DNA of 61,813 bases from Nitrospirota bacterium (GTDB taxonomy: Bacteria; Nitrospirota; JACRHJ01): contig JAJYJM010000010.1 in NCBI GenBank assembly GCA_021789495.1, forward strand, positions 1 to 61,813, written 5' to 3'. Below the pieces are notes generated by a model, which ran no database searches, had not been told where the DNA came from, and saw nothing but the letters and a program-made list of their open reading frames with translations. Below, piece after piece: positions 18,757-28,386 of the stretch. The position numbers and the translations under genes were made by a program. Positions within the stretch are counted from its first letter, which is position 1. Each line of letters opens with the position of its first letter.

Positions 18757-18786
18757 ATGTTATCACCCATCCCGGCCCCGTGTCAA
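18757..18786 (-). promoter_or_regulatory. Sigma70-type promoter for the MBL hydrolase-ogt unit
   Basis: TTGACA (18781-18786, perfect -35) is followed at 18 bases by TAACAT (18757-18762). This predicts a leader of about 40 bases before the start codon at 18710. Confidence 0.5.
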
Positions 18787-18794
18787 AAATCGTT

Positions 18795-19025
18795 TTATTC
18801 CGATTTGTGGCACTTGAAACAGTGCCGCTTCGGCGGATGTTCCTTCTTGAGCGGACTGCTCCCGCCGGGGCCGTGGCACGGCGCGCAGGCACGGATGTCG
18901 GCGAGGTTTTTATGAGTCGCGTCTGGCGGCATGAGAGGCGGTTTTCTGGCGGTTGAGCTAAGGAAAAACAAAAAACCGATTACAACCATGATAACTGCGA
19001 TAAAAAGAATGTTTCTTTTTTTCAT
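18795..19025 (-). CDS. Small membrane-anchored diheme cytochrome c
   Basis: This 76-residue protein has one N-terminal membrane segment (about 5-24) followed by a periplasmic tail with two CxxCH heme sites (CAPCH 47-51, CFKCH 69-73). The spacing and extra His/Pro-rich stretch between them suit a small multiheme electron carrier. The start overlaps the ABC permease stop (ATGA). Codons upstream of this ATG in the same frame read the permease gene. No known partner is visible; the link to the exporter operon is only positional. Confidence 0.82.
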   Translation of the reverse strand: MKKRNILFIAVIMVVIGFLFFLSSTARKPPLMPPDATHKNLADIRACAPCHGPGGSSPLKKEHPPKRHCFKCHKSE

Positions 19026-19804
19026 TTTATCAGCCTCCTCCTGATGAACTTTATCGCCGTCCAGGAGCATATGAGCGTGAAGACAACCATCCACAGAGTA
19101 TCGACGACAAGGCCGGCATAAAAATGCCCCGTGGCAAGCGCGCGTGACACGTTCACGGCGTGTATGAGCGGCGTAAACCACGCGACGTTCATGACCCAGC
19201 CGGGAAGCGTCGAGAGCGGAAAGAATATCCCGGAGAAGAAGAACATCGGCGATATGACGAGGCTGAAGTAATAGGCGTAATAGTCGTAAGACGGGACGAA
19301 CGCCGTTACGATGAGGGCCATCGATGCGAACATCAGGCTCATCAGGAGATACAGAATCGGCGAGAGGATAAGCCAGGGCGAGTCCATCAGGCCGAAAGCG
19401 GCGAGCACGGGAAGCATTATGATGGCGGATATGAAACCCTTTGTCGCCCCCCAGAGTATGTCGCCGGCCGCGACCTCATCGATATTTACAGGCGTAACGA
19501 TAATGGCGTCATAGGACTTCTGAGTGCTCATACGCGTGAACGAACCGAAAGTACACTCAAACGACGCCGCATTCATCGCCGCGGAGATTACAAGGCCCGG
19601 CGCTATGAACTTTATATACGGGACGCCCCCGACATTCCTTACGAACCTGCCAAGCCCAAGGCCGAAGGCGAGAAGGAAAAGAATCGGCTCCGCGAGGTTC
19701 CCGACAAGGCTCGCCTTGTAGAACTTCAGCCAGGCGTCCCGGTTCCTTTGCCAGACCTTGAACGCGCGCCTCCCGACCTGCGGGGGCCTGAAAAATTCAT
19801 TCAT
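19022..19804 (-). CDS. ABC-2 type transporter permease (NodJ/DrrB-like)
   Basis: This 260-residue permease has about six transmembrane segments and resembles NodJ-type ABC-2 exporters. It pairs with the ATPase whose stop it overlaps by four bases. Family members export lipo-oligosaccharides, drugs or polysaccharide precursors; the substrate here is not identifiable. Confidence 0.9.
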   Translation of the reverse strand: MNEFFRPPQVGRRAFKVWQRNRDAWLKFYKASLVGNLAEPILFLLAFGLGLGRFVRNVGGVPYIKFIAPGLVISAAMNAASFECTFGSFTRMSTQKSYDAIIVTPVNIDEVAAGDILWGATKGFISAIIMLPVLAAFGLMDSPWLILSPILYLLMSLMFASMALIVTAFVPSYDYYAYYFSLVISPMFFFSGIFFPLSTLPGWVMNVAWFTPLIHAVNVSRALATGHFYAGLVVDTLWMVVFTLICSWTAIKFIRRRLIK

Positions 19805-20724
19805 TCCCGAAGCTCCCTGCCCGTGAGCTTTAAGAACACGTCCTCAAGCGTGGCGGGCCTGTGAACAAAGCCGCCCTTCGCAAAGCGCGCAAGCCTGGCG
19901 ATAACCGAGTCTCCGTCCGCGCTGTTGATGAAAAGCGTATCCCCGGATATTTCGTAGTCGTAGTCCGCGCCTGCGAGCGCATTAATCAGTTCGGACTCGC
20001 CCTCTTCCGGCACAGGCAGTTCCACAACGCTTCCCCTGGCGTATTTATCAACCAGTTCCTGCGGCGTTCCAAGCGCAAGTATCCTGCCCTCGTCCATAAC
20101 CACGAGCCTGTCGCACAGGTGCTCAGCCTCGTCCATGTAATGCGTGGTAAGCACCATCGTCCGCCCCTGGCGCTTCTGCTCCTTCAGCTTCTGCCAGATG
20201 AGGTGCCTCGCCTGCGGGTCGAGCCCTGTCGTCGGCTCGTCGAGCATGATGAGGTCGGAGTCGTTTATAAGAGCCCTTGCCAGCATCAGACGCCTCTTCA
20301 TCCCGCCGGAGAGCCTGGTTATCTTCTCGTCCTTTTTATCCAGGAGCGACATCATCGAAAGCAAGGACGCCGCGCGCCTCATGGCCTCTGTCTTCGGGAT
20401 GTCGAAATACCTGGCATAGACGCGGAGGTTCTCAATCACGGACAAATCAGGGTCTAAGTTGTTCTCCTGCGGGACGACGCCAAGCCTGGCCTTTATCTTC
20501 CTCTCGTTGCCCTTAAGGTCCATGCCGAAAACCTTCAGCGTGCCGCCGGTGATGGCAACGTAGCCCTGGAGCATGTTCATGGTCGTGGTCTTGCCGGCGC
20601 CGTTGGGTCCCAGGAACCCGAAACACTCCGCCCGCTCGACGGTAAAATCTATCCCCTTTACCGCCGGGTATCCGGAATATTCCTTGTACAGGCCGCGGGC
20701 TTCTATTATGTTTTCAGAATCCAC
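19801..20724 (-). CDS. ABC transporter ATP-binding protein (NodI/DrrA-like)
   Basis: This 307-residue ATPase has Walker A GPNGAGKTT, signature LSGGMKRRL, Walker B LIMLDEPTTGLDP and the H-loop TTHYMDEAE. A C-terminal DrrA-type extension of about 80 residues follows. It forms the exporter with the next gene. Its start overlaps the glutamate dehydrogenase stop by 11 bases, so nitrogen metabolism and export genes appear to share a transcript. Confidence 0.94.
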   Translation of the reverse strand: MDSENIIEARGLYKEYSGYPAVKGIDFTVERAECFGFLGPNGAGKTTTMNMLQGYVAITGGTLKVFGMDLKGNERKIKARLGVVPQENNLDPDLSVIENLRVYARYFDIPKTEAMRRAASLLSMMSLLDKKDEKITRLSGGMKRRLMLARALINDSDLIMLDEPTTGLDPQARHLIWQKLKEQKRQGRTMVLTTHYMDEAEHLCDRLVVMDEGRILALGTPQELVDKYARGSVVELPVPEEGESELINALAGADYDYEISGDTLFINSADGDSVIARLARFAKGGFVHRPATLEDVFLKLTGRELRE

Positions 20725-21973
20725 GCAGTCTTACCGCCTTAGATACCTTCTCGATAGCAATGGCATAGGCCGCCGTACGCAGGGTGACGCTGTTCTGCAC
20801 GGATACCTCTTTTACCAGCTCGTAGGCGTCGAGCATCATCTTCATAAGCTTTCTGTTGACCCGTTCCTCTTCCCAGAACGCGGACTGCAAGTCCTGCGCC
20901 CATTCGAAATACGACACGAGAACCCCGCCCGCGTTCGCAAGTATGTCCGGGACGACATAAACGCCCTTATCCGCAAGGATATTATCCGCTTCCGGAGATG
21001 TCGGGATGTTCGCGCCCTCCACGAGGACGGAGCACTTAAGCCTTGCCGCGTTATGCTCCATTATCACGCATTCCATCGCCGCCGGCACCAGCACCTCGCA
21101 CGGCAGTTCGAGCAGTTCCTCGTTCGTGACGTAGTCCGCGCCGCTGAAACCCTTGAGCGAGCCGGTTTCCTCCTTGTGCATCGTTACGCGGGAGATGTTC
21201 AGGCCATTCGGGTTATAGAGGCCGCCCTTGCTGTCGGATACCGCTATGACTTTGCAGCCCTCGTCCGTTAGAAGCCTTGCCGTCGTTCCGCCAACGTTTC
21301 CCATACCCTGCACTACCACCCTTGCGCCCTGTATCTCGATTTTCTTGTCTTTCAGCGCCCGTTTTGTAAGGTATGTCACGCCCCTGCCCGTAGCCTCGAT
21401 GCGTCCTACGGAACCGCCAAGCTCTACAGGCTTTCCCGTAACAGCCGCGGGCGTGTATCCGTGCCTTTTGGAGTATTCGTCCATTATCCAGGCCATCACC
21501 TGGGGGTTTGTGTTCATGTCCGGGGCGGGGATGTCGAGGTTCGGGCCTATGCTGTCGCTTATACGGGTTATGAAAGACCTTGTAAGCCTCTCAAGTTCTC
21601 CTTTGGAAAGCGTCTTGGGGTCGCAGGTAACGCCTCCCTTAGCGCCGCCGAACGGGATGTCGATAAGAGCGGTCTTCCATGTCATGGCCGCCGCAAGCGC
21701 CCTTATCTCTCCAAGGTTCACCTGCGGATGATAGCGTATTCCTCCCTTCATCGGCCCGCGCGTCTGGTTATGCTGGACGCGGTATCCGACGAATATCTCC
21801 ACGCGCCCGTCGTCCATTTTTAGCGGTATCTGGACTTTTATCTCCCGGAACGGCACCTTCAGGAAAGTCCGCATCTCGTGGTCGAGATTTATCTTTTCCG
21901 CCACTATATCGACGTTATGGTTCAGAATCCTCTCTGTCTCGGACCGCTCCCACGCTTCTTCGACAATCCCCAT
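20714..21973 (-). CDS. gdhA: Glu/Leu/Phe/Val-type glutamate dehydrogenase
   Basis: This enzyme interconverts glutamate and 2-oxoglutarate plus ammonium. Its 419 residues include the substrate-binding segments KGGIRYHP and PFGGAKGGV (catalytic Lys region) and the Rossmann motif VVQGMGNVG. The length indicates the hexameric small type. Cofactor preference cannot be read safely. GGAGG lies five bases before the ATG. The gene heads an apparent operon with the ABC exporter and cytochrome. Confidence 0.92.
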   Translation of the reverse strand: MGIVEEAWERSETERILNHNVDIVAEKINLDHEMRTFLKVPFREIKVQIPLKMDDGRVEIFVGYRVQHNQTRGPMKGGIRYHPQVNLGEIRALAAAMTWKTALIDIPFGGAKGGVTCDPKTLSKGELERLTRSFITRISDSIGPNLDIPAPDMNTNPQVMAWIMDEYSKRHGYTPAAVTGKPVELGGSVGRIEATGRGVTYLTKRALKDKKIEIQGARVVVQGMGNVGGTTARLLTDEGCKVIAVSDSKGGLYNPNGLNISRVTMHKEETGSLKGFSGADYVTNEELLELPCEVLVPAAMECVIMEHNAARLKCSVLVEGANIPTSPEADNILADKGVYVVPDILANAGGVLVSYFEWAQDLQSAFWEEERVNRKLMKMMLDAYELVKEVSVQNSVTLRTAAYAIAIEKVSKAVRLRGF

Positions 21974-21994
21974 GAATCCTCCGGATTTAACATC

Positions 21995-22016
21995 GCCCGA
22001 TGAATCGGGCAGCTAC
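21995..22016. repeat. GCCCGATGAATCGGGC-AGCTAC palindrome (copy 2)
   Basis: This 16-base hairpin with the AGCTAC tail lies between the FAD oxidase stop and the gdhA ribosome site. The same hairpin plus tail is at 30595-30616. Confidence 0.7.
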
Positions 22017-22018
22017 AT

Positions 22019-23407
22019 TCAACGAAATATTTTCCCAGGGTTAAGTATACCGTTCGGGTCGAAAACCGATTTTATTTTCTTTTGCAGTTCAATCTCGGCG
22101 GCGGAAAGCTCCATGCCGATATACGGGAGCTTCGTAAGCCCGACTCCATGCTCTCCGGAGATTGTCCCGCCAAGCGCGAGCACCAGCCTGAACACCTCCG
22201 AGACCGCCTCTTCCGCCATCTTTAACCGCTCCGGGTCGGACTTGTCCGTCATCACGTTTACATGAATATTGCCGTCCCCGGCATGACCGAAACAGATTAT
22301 TTTCTGCCCGAATCTCGAAGCAATCTCCCCGAAGCCTTCCAGTGCATCCGGGACACGACTCACGGGCACGACGGTATCCTCGTTTATCTTGTGCGGCGCT
22401 ATGGAAAAAAGCGCCTGGGATGTGCTCCTGCGAAGCCTCCAGAGCTCGGCTGAAGCGGCCTTGTCCTGTGTAATATTTATCCTTAGCGCGTTGTCCTTCA
22501 AAAGCGCGTGGATTCCGTTCATCTGCCGGTCCGCTTCGTCCGGGCTTCCGTCCGTCTCTATCAGGAGAAACGCCCCCGCGCCTTCCGGCAGCGCATAGCC
22601 GATTTTCCTTGCCCCGGCGCCGAGGGCTTCGCCGTCCAGGAACTCAAGGCAGCGCGGCGTGAAAGGAGATGCCATGATCGCCGATACCGCCTTGCCCGCC
22701 TGCCTTGGCCCGGAGAAAAACGCTGTCATAGTAATGACCTTCTCCGGCAGAGGGATTAGAGTGAACGTTATTTCCGTGACCACGGCGAGAGTCCCCTCGG
22801 AGCCGACAATAAGGCGCGCGAGGTCGTATCCCACAACGCCCTTGGCCGTCTTCACGCCCGCCCGGATGATTTCGCCTGACGGAAGCACGGCGCGAAGGCC
22901 GGTTACGTAATCGCGCGTGACGCCGTATTTCAGCGCCCGCATCCCGCCCGCGTTCTCGGCCACGTTCCCGCCGATGGTGCAGAACGCGAGGCTGCCGGGG
23001 TCAGGCGGATAGAAAAGTCCCTTCTCCTCGACAGCCTTCTGGAACTCCCCCGTAACCACGCCGGGCTGAACTGTCGCGATTCGGTCTGCGGCATCTATCG
23101 AGATTATTCTGTTCATCCTCTCGAACGAGAGGACAATCCCGCCACGGCTCGGCACGGCGCCGCCGGACAGGCCGCTCCCCGCCCCGCGCGGGACCACGGG
23201 AACACCGCGTTCGTTTGCGAGGGATAGAATTTTCGAGACTTCTTCCTCGCTCCCTGGCCGCAAAACGGCGCTCGGCGTCCCTTTCAGGCGCGTCGCGTCA
23301 TAGGCATAGGTTAATAACCCCGCCTCATCCGTGGCGACGTTCTCCGGCCCGACAATTGCGGAGAGTTTCTCTATTATATCCCCGGGGATTGTTTCAGTTC
23401 CGGCCAT
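22019..23407 (-). CDS. FAD-binding oxidase, GlcD / D-lactate dehydrogenase type
   Basis: This 462-residue protein has an N-terminal FAD_binding_4 domain (VVPRGAGSGLSGGAVP) and a C-terminal FAD-oxidase domain with GHAGDGNIHVN and GTISGEHGVGLTK. The family oxidises glycolate, D-lactate or D-2-hydroxyglutarate. No GlcE/GlcF partners or Fe-S subunit lie next to it, so I leave the substrate open. Confidence 0.92.
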   Translation of the reverse strand: MAGTETIPGDIIEKLSAIVGPENVATDEAGLLTYAYDATRLKGTPSAVLRPGSEEEVSKILSLANERGVPVVPRGAGSGLSGGAVPSRGGIVLSFERMNRIISIDAADRIATVQPGVVTGEFQKAVEEKGLFYPPDPGSLAFCTIGGNVAENAGGMRALKYGVTRDYVTGLRAVLPSGEIIRAGVKTAKGVVGYDLARLIVGSEGTLAVVTEITFTLIPLPEKVITMTAFFSGPRQAGKAVSAIMASPFTPRCLEFLDGEALGAGARKIGYALPEGAGAFLLIETDGSPDEADRQMNGIHALLKDNALRINITQDKAASAELWRLRRSTSQALFSIAPHKINEDTVVPVSRVPDALEGFGEIASRFGQKIICFGHAGDGNIHVNVMTDKSDPERLKMAEEAVSEVFRLVLALGGTISGEHGVGLTKLPYIGMELSAAEIELQKKIKSVFDPNGILNPGKIFR

Positions 23408-23434
23408 TTAATAAAGATAGCACAGAGACCGTTG

Positions 23435-23469
23435 TTTTTAAATAAAAAATCCGCCGGAGGGGCGGATTT
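23435..23469 (-). terminator. Rho-independent terminator after the phospholipase C-like gene
   Basis: On the minus strand AAATCCGCC and GGCGGATTT form a nine-pair stem around a five-base loop, followed by TTTATTTAAAAA. It begins about 15 bases after the stop at 23485 and separates that gene from the FAD oxidase. Confidence 0.8.
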
Positions 23470-23484
23470 AAAATATCTATATGC

Positions 23485-24597
23485 CTACTTTGAGACACTC
23501 TGCGGAGGGTCGCCGGGGCAATTAAATGGAAATTCCGTTTTCCCATTCCATAATGCAAATTGAGGATTATTGCCATCGACGGTCCCCTTATCTATGTTCC
23601 AGTCGCCCAGAGTCTTCTTCAGTGCGAGGTATGCGTCCGTATTGTCGAGGGAATTCAAGAAATCTTTCAATCTTCTTGTCACTTCGGCCACGGTTTTGTT
23701 GAAGACGTCGTTTCTATAGGATTTATTAGCCGAGTTGTCCGGCAATACCATATCCGTGTAATAGCTGGTTTTTTCCGTACTGGCTATCTCGGTAGTTTTA
23801 TGATATGCCATGTTAGGTTCAAGCCACCTTGCCGGGAGTCCTGTCCCTTCTTTAACGATGAAGCTGTACCACTTGTGCCATTCACTGATTTTAGGCGGGT
23901 CGGCTTTATAGAACGGCGGGTAGTTCTGTCTCAGGATGGAATCCCAAAACCCTACTATATCCTTGTCGAGGACATACGTTGCCGAATTAAGGGGATCAAA
24001 AGCCGAAACGGTAAACTCCTGGCACTTCCGAAGTATCTGAAGAAAATTCGCGTCGACCAGCTCTTTAGGAGCGTTAGGCGGAATGTTGTAGACATCGTAA
24101 AACAGAAGGGAGTCCTGCACAACCTCGCTGTGCAGATGCTGCTTTTTGTGGTTCTCGTAGCACCCGCCAACCAATTTATATACCACCGCATGGATGGCCA
24201 GATCCGTTATAACGTGCGAATAATATCCCATGAGCCATGCGGCCTTCTTTAACCAGGCATCCGTCCATCCGGCGACCTTGGCGTCGGGATCGGTTCTCAG
24301 GGCGCTAACTCCCAAGTCTACGAAATTGCCCGTGTTCTCCTTGTGAAACTTGTCGCCCCAAGTCCAGCCGTTTTCATCCTTTGCCGTATTGACGGTCTGA
24401 GCGCCGGGAATAATATTATCTACCGTCATGGCGGGATACGGATAATCGGGGCTTACCGAGCCGAGGCAGATAAACGGAAAATACTGGGAGTTTTCGTCGG
24501 GATTGGTAATCTTGCTGTAGCGGTTGAAAGATGTATCCTTATAGATATTCCTGAGCGCCTCTCTCGACACCAGGCAGTGGACATAAGGTCCGGCCAT
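23485..24597 (-). CDS. Putative zinc-dependent phospholipase C-like protein
   Basis: This 370-residue protein opens with AGPYVHCLVSREAL and has SPDYPYPA near residue 50 and GYYSHVITDLAIHAV near 145. Such His/Asp-rich helices fit the zinc-dependent phospholipase C / P1-nuclease-type fold, where an N-terminal residue and several His/Asp ligate three zinc ions. There is no signal peptide. Base composition is visibly more AT-rich than its neighbours, which could mean transfer. GGAGG precedes the ATG and a strong terminator follows. The function is inferred by pattern only. Confidence 0.55.
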   Translation of the reverse strand: MAGPYVHCLVSREALRNIYKDTSFNRYSKITNPDENSQYFPFICLGSVSPDYPYPAMTVDNIIPGAQTVNTAKDENGWTWGDKFHKENTGNFVDLGVSALRTDPDAKVAGWTDAWLKKAAWLMGYYSHVITDLAIHAVVYKLVGGCYENHKKQHLHSEVVQDSLLFYDVYNIPPNAPKELVDANFLQILRKCQEFTVSAFDPLNSATYVLDKDIVGFWDSILRQNYPPFYKADPPKISEWHKWYSFIVKEGTGLPARWLEPNMAYHKTTEIASTEKTSYYTDMVLPDNSANKSYRNDVFNKTVAEVTRRLKDFLNSLDNTDAYLALKKTLGDWNIDKGTVDGNNPQFALWNGKTEFPFNCPGDPPQSVSK

Positions 24598-24625
24598 CCT
24601 TGCCTCCTTTCATTTATAAAGGGTC

Positions 24626-27600
24626 TTACACCCCCGCCATTTCCGCGGCCTCCTTGAGGCGGACGGAGACGAGGCGCGAGACTCCCGGCTCGTCCATCGT
24701 GACGCCGTAGAGCGCGTCCGCGAGCTCCATCGTGGGGCGGCTGTGCGTGATGACGATGAACTGAGTCTTGCCCGCGAAATCCTTGAGCATGTTCCCGAAT
24801 CTCTGGACGTTGTTCTCGTCGAGCGGGGCGTCAACTTCGTCGAGGACGCAGAATGGCGACGGCTTCACGAGGAAGCACGCGAAAACAAGCGCGGCGGCGA
24901 TAAGCGCCTTTTCTCCGCCGGAGCAAAGAAGCAGGCTCTGGAGCTTCTTCCCCGGCGGCTGGGCGACAATCTCAAGGCCGGAATCCAGCACGTCGCTGCC
25001 CTCCTCCGGCGGCACGAGTTGAAGCTCGGCGCGTCCTCCGCCAAACAGGGAGAGGAACACGGTTTTGAACGTCTCGTTGATGGCGTTGAACGCATCCATG
25101 AAGAGTTCTTCGGAGGTCTTGTTGATTTTGCCGATTGCCTCCCTGAGGCGCGCGACGGACGATTCAAGATCCTGCTTCTGGCTGCTCAGGAACTCGAATC
25201 GCTCCATCAGTTCGTTATATTCCTCTATCGCGCCGACGTTAACCGGCCCAAGCTTTTCGAGCTTTATACGAAGCTCCGAGGCGTCCATTTCCGCCTGTTC
25301 GCGCTCTATCTCAAGCGCCTTTATTTCTTCTTCCATCTCCGGTATCTGAATATGATAATTATGCTCGACCGTCTCAAAAAGATGTTCTATTTTCAGCTTC
25401 AGTTCCGCGCGCCTTAACTCTATCTCTCCGAGGGCGTCCCTGGCGGCCTCGGCATCCCTTCGGGCGGATTTCACGGACTCTTCCAGGCCGCCTATGGCAT
25501 CATACGACTCCTGGTAGGCGTCCTGGAGCGCGGGCGTTTTTTCCTTCATGGCAATGGCCTCGGTCATCAGCGAGTTTATGCTCGCTTCGGCCCCCGCCCG
25601 GCCCTTTGTAAGTTCGTCTTTCTTATCGGAAATCTCGCGGCCCTCAGCTTCGAGTTGCGCGCGCCTGCGTTCGAGTTCTTCTCTTTTGAGGTCCGCGCGC
25701 TTCAGGTCCCTCGCCCAGGACTCGTGCTTCTGGATAAGCGCGGAGAGGTCTATCTTCCTGGCCGTGAGCGCCTCCCGGTCTCTTTCAAGCTCCGATTTGG
25801 CGGCTTTAAGCCTTTCCTGCCCCGCGAAAAGGGCGGATTCGGCATTATCCTTCTCCAGGCTCAAATCATCTATCGCGGCGCGGGTTTTGGTTATGGATTC
25901 CCGCACCTTGTCTTCTTCGTGGGAGCGCTGGGACGCCTCGATGTCAAGCACCTCAAGCTTCTTCGTTATCCGCTCCAGTTCGGCATCAAAAGACGCCGAG
26001 TCCTTTTCCAGGGCAACTGTCGCGACGCGCTTTTCGCTTATTATCTCGTGAATTTCCTTTATTTTTCCTTCAAGCTCGTCCATCAGCGCCCTGGACTCGG
26101 ACAGCCTGCTCTCAGCCGCCTGGTTTTCGCGCGACAGGCTCTCCACTTCATCCGCAAGCTCGCGTATCTCGCGCTTCCTGGCAAGTATCCCCCTGCCGCC
26201 ATCCGTGCCAAAGGCCGGTCTGCCGGCGCCGCCGGTTATTGTGCCGGAAGGCTCAATAACCTCTCCGTCGAGCGTCGCAAGTGTAAAGGAAACGCCCGCC
26301 TCCCAGACTGCAAGCGCGGAGTCGAGGTCCTGGACGACCAGCACGCCGCCAAGGAGCGCGTCTATAATTTCCTTATACCCCTCTTTCGCCTCGACAAGGG
26401 ATGAAGCCATGCCGATTATTCCGACGCCTTCAGGAATAATATTTCCGGAAGAAAACCTCGGCAGGGATGGAATAAAACTTCCTCTGCCTGCGCCTCTGGC
26501 CTTAAGGAAAGCTATTGCGGCCTTCGCGTCTTCGTGGCCGCCGACGATTATATTCTGAAGCCTATCGCCTAAGCCCGCCTCGATTGCGCGCTCATGCTCC
26601 GGCATGGCCGAAAGAATATCCGCAATAAGTCCCTTTATTCCCGGAAACGCCCCGCGCCTTTGCTCGGAAACGAGCGCCTTAACGCCCTCCGTAAGACCCT
26701 CAAGGCTCTCTTCCAGTTCCTTGAGCGATTTCAGGCGGTTGGATTTCTGGGACAGCCTTTCGCGTCCTGCGGCAAGCCCGTCGGAAAGTTCCTTTAATGC
26801 CGCCCTTGTCCCGTCAATCTTAACTGAGAGCGTCTCCCGCTCGGCCTGAAGATCGTCGAAAGACGCCCTGGCGGCCTGTAGTTCGAGCTTTTTTTTCTCC
26901 GCCTCTATCTTTGCCGATGACAGGCGCGCCTCTGTCTCAAGGCGTTCCTCGCGCCCCCTTGCCGAACGTGTCTCAAGTTCGGCTTTCCGCTCCTCCAGCC
27001 TCGCCAGGTTATTCCTGGCGGCGGCAAGCTCCGCCTGGACGTCAAAAAGCCGGACACGCCCACATTCAATCTCCTGTTCGAGCGCGTGCGCGCTATCGAC
27101 CTTGGCCTGATACTCCGCCTCAAGCGCCTGCAACCGGGCGCGCAGGCTGTCGAGTTCCGTTTTAAGTGCCCCCTCCTCTTCCCGGAGTGACATTGAGTGC
27201 GCCTGAAGCTCCTGTTCCTCGGCCTGAAGCCTGCCGGTTTCGGACAGTCTGCGCTCTTCCCGCTCGTCGAGGTTTTTGAGCTGGTTTACCGCCACTTCCG
27301 CGCGCGCCTCCAGGCGGCTGACTTCGGACTCCAGACGATGCACCTCGCGCTGGTGCTCCATGAGCGCCCGCTCTTTCTCCGCGAGATGAAGCCTCGTCTC
27401 GGACAGATCGGCCTCTCTCGCCGAGACGGCGTTTTTGGCTGCGGATTCCTGCGATGCGAGCCCTTCGCGTTCCTTATCCGCCTCCGCACCCTTTGCAAGG
27501 AGCTCGCCATAGTCCACCCAGGCCATATTAAGCTCCAGCCCGCGGAGTTCCGAGGAAAGCTTTTTATATCTCTCCGCCTTCTTGGCCTGCCTGTCGAGGG

Positions 27601-28219
27601 AGCCTATCTGGCGCTTCACCTCGTGAATTATGTCGCTCACGCGGCTTAGGTTATCTTCCGTTTCCTTGAGCTTTCCAAGCGCCTCTGTCTTGCGGGACTT
27701 GTATTTCGTAATACCCGCGACCTCCTCGATTATGAAACGCCTCTCCTCCGGCTTGCTCGTTATAATCTGGCCTATCTTCCCCTGTTCGATTATGGAATAG
27801 GCCCTTGAGCCGACGCCAGTGTCCATGAGCAGGTCGCGGATGTCCTTCAGGCGGCATGGTATCTTGTTTATGAGGTATTCGCTTTCGCCGCTCCGGTAAA
27901 GCCTGCGCGTGATGGTTATCTCCTTGAACTCCGAGAACCCCAGCGAGTCTGCGCCTTCCACGTCCTGGAGAGTCAGGTTTATCTCCGCCATGCCGGTAGG
28001 CTTCCTGACCTCAGTCCCGTTGAATATAACGTCCTCCATTTTTTCTCCGCGCATGTTCTTGGCGCTCTTCTCGCCCAGGACCCAGCGGATGCCGTCAGAG
28101 ATGTTGCTCTTGCCGCATCCGTTCGGCCCAACCACGGCGGTCAAGCCCGGCTCGAAGGTGACGGAGGTCTTGTCCGCGAAGGACTTGAAACCTGTCATTT
28201 CCAGCTTGTGAAAGCGCAT
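24626..28219 (-). CDS. smc: Chromosome segregation protein SMC
   Basis: SMC is the condensin ATPase. Its 1197 residues show Walker A GPNGCGKSN near the N-terminus, two long coiled coils, a hinge around residues 515-665 (GAFPGIKGLIADIL...), and the C-terminal signature LLLCSGGEKALIAAALVF with Walker B CVLDEVDAPLDE. The signature has Cys where LSGGEK is usual. No scpA or scpB genes lie nearby. The phospholipase-like gene follows after 28 bases. Confidence 0.97.
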   Translation of the reverse strand: MRFHKLEMTGFKSFADKTSVTFEPGLTAVVGPNGCGKSNISDGIRWVLGEKSAKNMRGEKMEDVIFNGTEVRKPTGMAEINLTLQDVEGADSLGFSEFKEITITRRLYRSGESEYLINKIPCRLKDIRDLLMDTGVGSRAYSIIEQGKIGQIITSKPEERRFIIEEVAGITKYKSRKTEALGKLKETEDNLSRVSDIIHEVKRQIGSLDRQAKKAERYKKLSSELRGLELNMAWVDYGELLAKGAEADKEREGLASQESAAKNAVSAREADLSETRLHLAEKERALMEHQREVHRLESEVSRLEARAEVAVNQLKNLDEREERRLSETGRLQAEEQELQAHSMSLREEEGALKTELDSLRARLQALEAEYQAKVDSAHALEQEIECGRVRLFDVQAELAAARNNLARLEERKAELETRSARGREERLETEARLSSAKIEAEKKKLELQAARASFDDLQAERETLSVKIDGTRAALKELSDGLAAGRERLSQKSNRLKSLKELEESLEGLTEGVKALVSEQRRGAFPGIKGLIADILSAMPEHERAIEAGLGDRLQNIIVGGHEDAKAAIAFLKARGAGRGSFIPSLPRFSSGNIIPEGVGIIGMASSLVEAKEGYKEIIDALLGGVLVVQDLDSALAVWEAGVSFTLATLDGEVIEPSGTITGGAGRPAFGTDGGRGILARKREIRELADEVESLSRENQAAESRLSESRALMDELEGKIKEIHEIISEKRVATVALEKDSASFDAELERITKKLEVLDIEASQRSHEEDKVRESITKTRAAIDDLSLEKDNAESALFAGQERLKAAKSELERDREALTARKIDLSALIQKHESWARDLKRADLKREELERRRAQLEAEGREISDKKDELTKGRAGAEASINSLMTEAIAMKEKTPALQDAYQESYDAIGGLEESVKSARRDAEAARDALGEIELRRAELKLKIEHLFETVEHNYHIQIPEMEEEIKALEIEREQAEMDASELRIKLEKLGPVNVGAIEEYNELMERFEFLSSQKQDLESSVARLREAIGKINKTSEELFMDAFNAINETFKTVFLSLFGGGRAELQLVPPEEGSDVLDSGLEIVAQPPGKKLQSLLLCSGGEKALIAAALVFACFLVKPSPFCVLDEVDAPLDENNVQRFGNMLKDFAGKTQFIVITHSRPTMELADALYGVTMDEPGVSRLVSVRLKEAAEMAGV

Positions 28220-28386
28220 TTTTACCTCATTTTATGGGTCTGGGATACCGGTTTTTGCATGGTTTTTCCGGCTGAATTTATATCACATTCGGCGGGAAAA
28301 ATCAACCGGAAAGCGCTAAGAAATGTGGAGGGAACGCGAAGATATACTATATTTTGTGATAATGATGAAAGAAGGCGCAGGCGGGA

